Origin: JANNVK01 sp031430435
GTDB taxonomy: Bacteria > Acidobacteriota > Blastocatellia > Pyrinomonadales > Pyrinomonadaceae
Reading direction: 5' to 3'
Assembly (NCBI GenBank): GCA_031430435.1
Contig: JANPBM010000071.1
Location: 1 to 15,882, forward strand
Length of the DNA stretch: 15,882 bases
The notes beneath the pieces were generated by a model. That model worked only from the letters and a program-made list of their open reading frames with translations, was not told the origin of the DNA and made no database searches. The number at the start of each line of letters is the position of its first letter. Positions within the stretch are counted from its first letter, which is position 1. The translations under genes were made by a program, and so were the position numbers. This document shows positions 15,553 through 15,882 of the stretch, in pieces.

Positions 15553-15585
15553 AAAAAGTTGCATAAAATTTTACAACTTTTTGCC
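15550..15585 (-). terminator. Rho-independent terminator of the FG-GAP repeat gene
   Basis: GGCAAAAAGTTG (15550-15561) and CAACTTTTTGCC (15574-15585) form a perfect 12-bp stem with a 12-base loop. It begins 33 bases after the stop codon of the right-edge gene. In the transcription direction it is followed by TTTTGCCTTTT. It separates that gene from bamA. Confidence 0.75.
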
Positions 15586-15618
15586 GATTGATTTTTACAG
15601 AACCGCGTTATTGCCGCA

Positions 15619-15882
15619 TTACGGAACAAACGAATACGGCACCGGCACATCCGAACTGATGCCGAATTGCAACGCCGCAAATCCCGAAGTTGACCGCAAT
15701 AAATACCAGATTCCGGTTGACGGTCGATAAACCGCGATGTCCGCTTTGCCGTCGCCGTCGTAATCCGCCGCAACCGGTTTGTCTTCCGCGATTCCGAAAT
15801 TTACAACCGTTGCCGAACCCGTCGAACTGCCCGAAATATACCAAGTTCCCGTTGTCGGTCGATACACCGCGAAGTCCGTTTT
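15619..15882 (-). CDS. C-terminal end of a probably secreted FG-GAP/VCBS repeat protein (partial)
   Basis: Only the last 87 codons are inside the window; the reading frame is open to the right edge, so the start and main domains lie outside. The visible part is two units of a roughly 45-residue repeat. One carries the calcium-binding-like motif ADYDGDGKADIAVYRP and is followed by STGIWYLLRSTSG; the other has TDFAVYRPTTGTWYISGSSTG. The units share FGI followed by a D-x-P-V segment, and the protein ends shortly after. FG-GAP/VCBS repeats build beta-propellers or surface modules in secreted proteins. Proteins with exactly this flavour of repeat are common in Blastocatellia. Nothing about the catalytic or binding role can be read from this fragment. 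Confidence 0.85.
   Translation of the reverse strand, partial: KTDFAVYRPTTGTWYISGSSTGSATVVNFGIAEDKPVAADYDGDGKADIAVYRPSTGIWYLLRSTSGFAALQFGISSDVPVPYSFVP

Noticed and set aside
1..15882. CRISPR array, tRNA or rRNA genes, complete transposable elements
   Set aside because: No regularly spaced long repeats, no cloverleaf-like segments noticed, and no transposase or integrase motifs in any of the reading frames.

Overview
The window is one strongly single-stranded block: every supported gene lies on the minus strand, so transcription runs from the right edge towards position 1. The organism is a diderm bacterium. The right half carries an outer-membrane/lipid A cluster (bamA, skp/ompH, fabZ, lpxA, lpxI). 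The partial gene at the right edge ends in FG-GAP/VCBS-type repeats (DYDGDGKAD followed by VYRPSTG.WY), a style common in secreted proteins of Acidobacteriota of the class Blastocatellia (Pyrinomonadaceae and relatives). That placement, together with moderate-to-low GC, is an inference from protein style and not a phylogenetic result.

Layout from right to left (direction of transcription): 15882-15619, the C-terminal end of a repeat-rich probably secreted protein, then a clear hairpin terminator and a heptamer repeat. 15336-7749, envelope cluster: bamA, skp, fabZ, lpxA and lpxI, followed by a secreted M28 metallopeptidase and a terminator. fabZ/lpxA are 2 bp apart and lpxA/lpxI overlap by ATGA. 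lpxD, often found in this cluster, is absent. 7748-7140 is AT-rich and has no convincing gene. 7061-4906 is an AT-rich two-gene unit with its own promoter: an OLD-family ATPase-TOPRIM nuclease and a small WYL-like protein. It is the best candidate for an undescribed (defence-like) system here. 4786-2414 is a fadN-type bifunctional beta-oxidation enzyme. Its consensus-like promoter has a perfect 20-bp palindrome filling the -35/-10 spacer, resembling TetR-family FadR operators, and a hairpin terminator follows the gene. 2359-1946 is a small four-helix membrane protein of unknown function, followed by a short relic that looks like the 3' end of a second fadN-like gene. 1817-232 is a tightly coupled three-gene operon: PD-(D/E)XK-nuclease-like protein, DinB-family protein and DUF4442 hotdog protein.

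The envelope genes work together: BamA inserts outer-membrane proteins chaperoned by Skp; FabZ makes acyl chains; LpxA commits 3-hydroxyacyl chains to lipid A; LpxI performs the later pyrophosphatase step. The fadN unit looks separately controlled by fatty-acid status. The OLD/WYL unit looks like accessory DNA between these housekeeping blocks. No rRNA, tRNA, CRISPR array, transposase or integrase was recognised.
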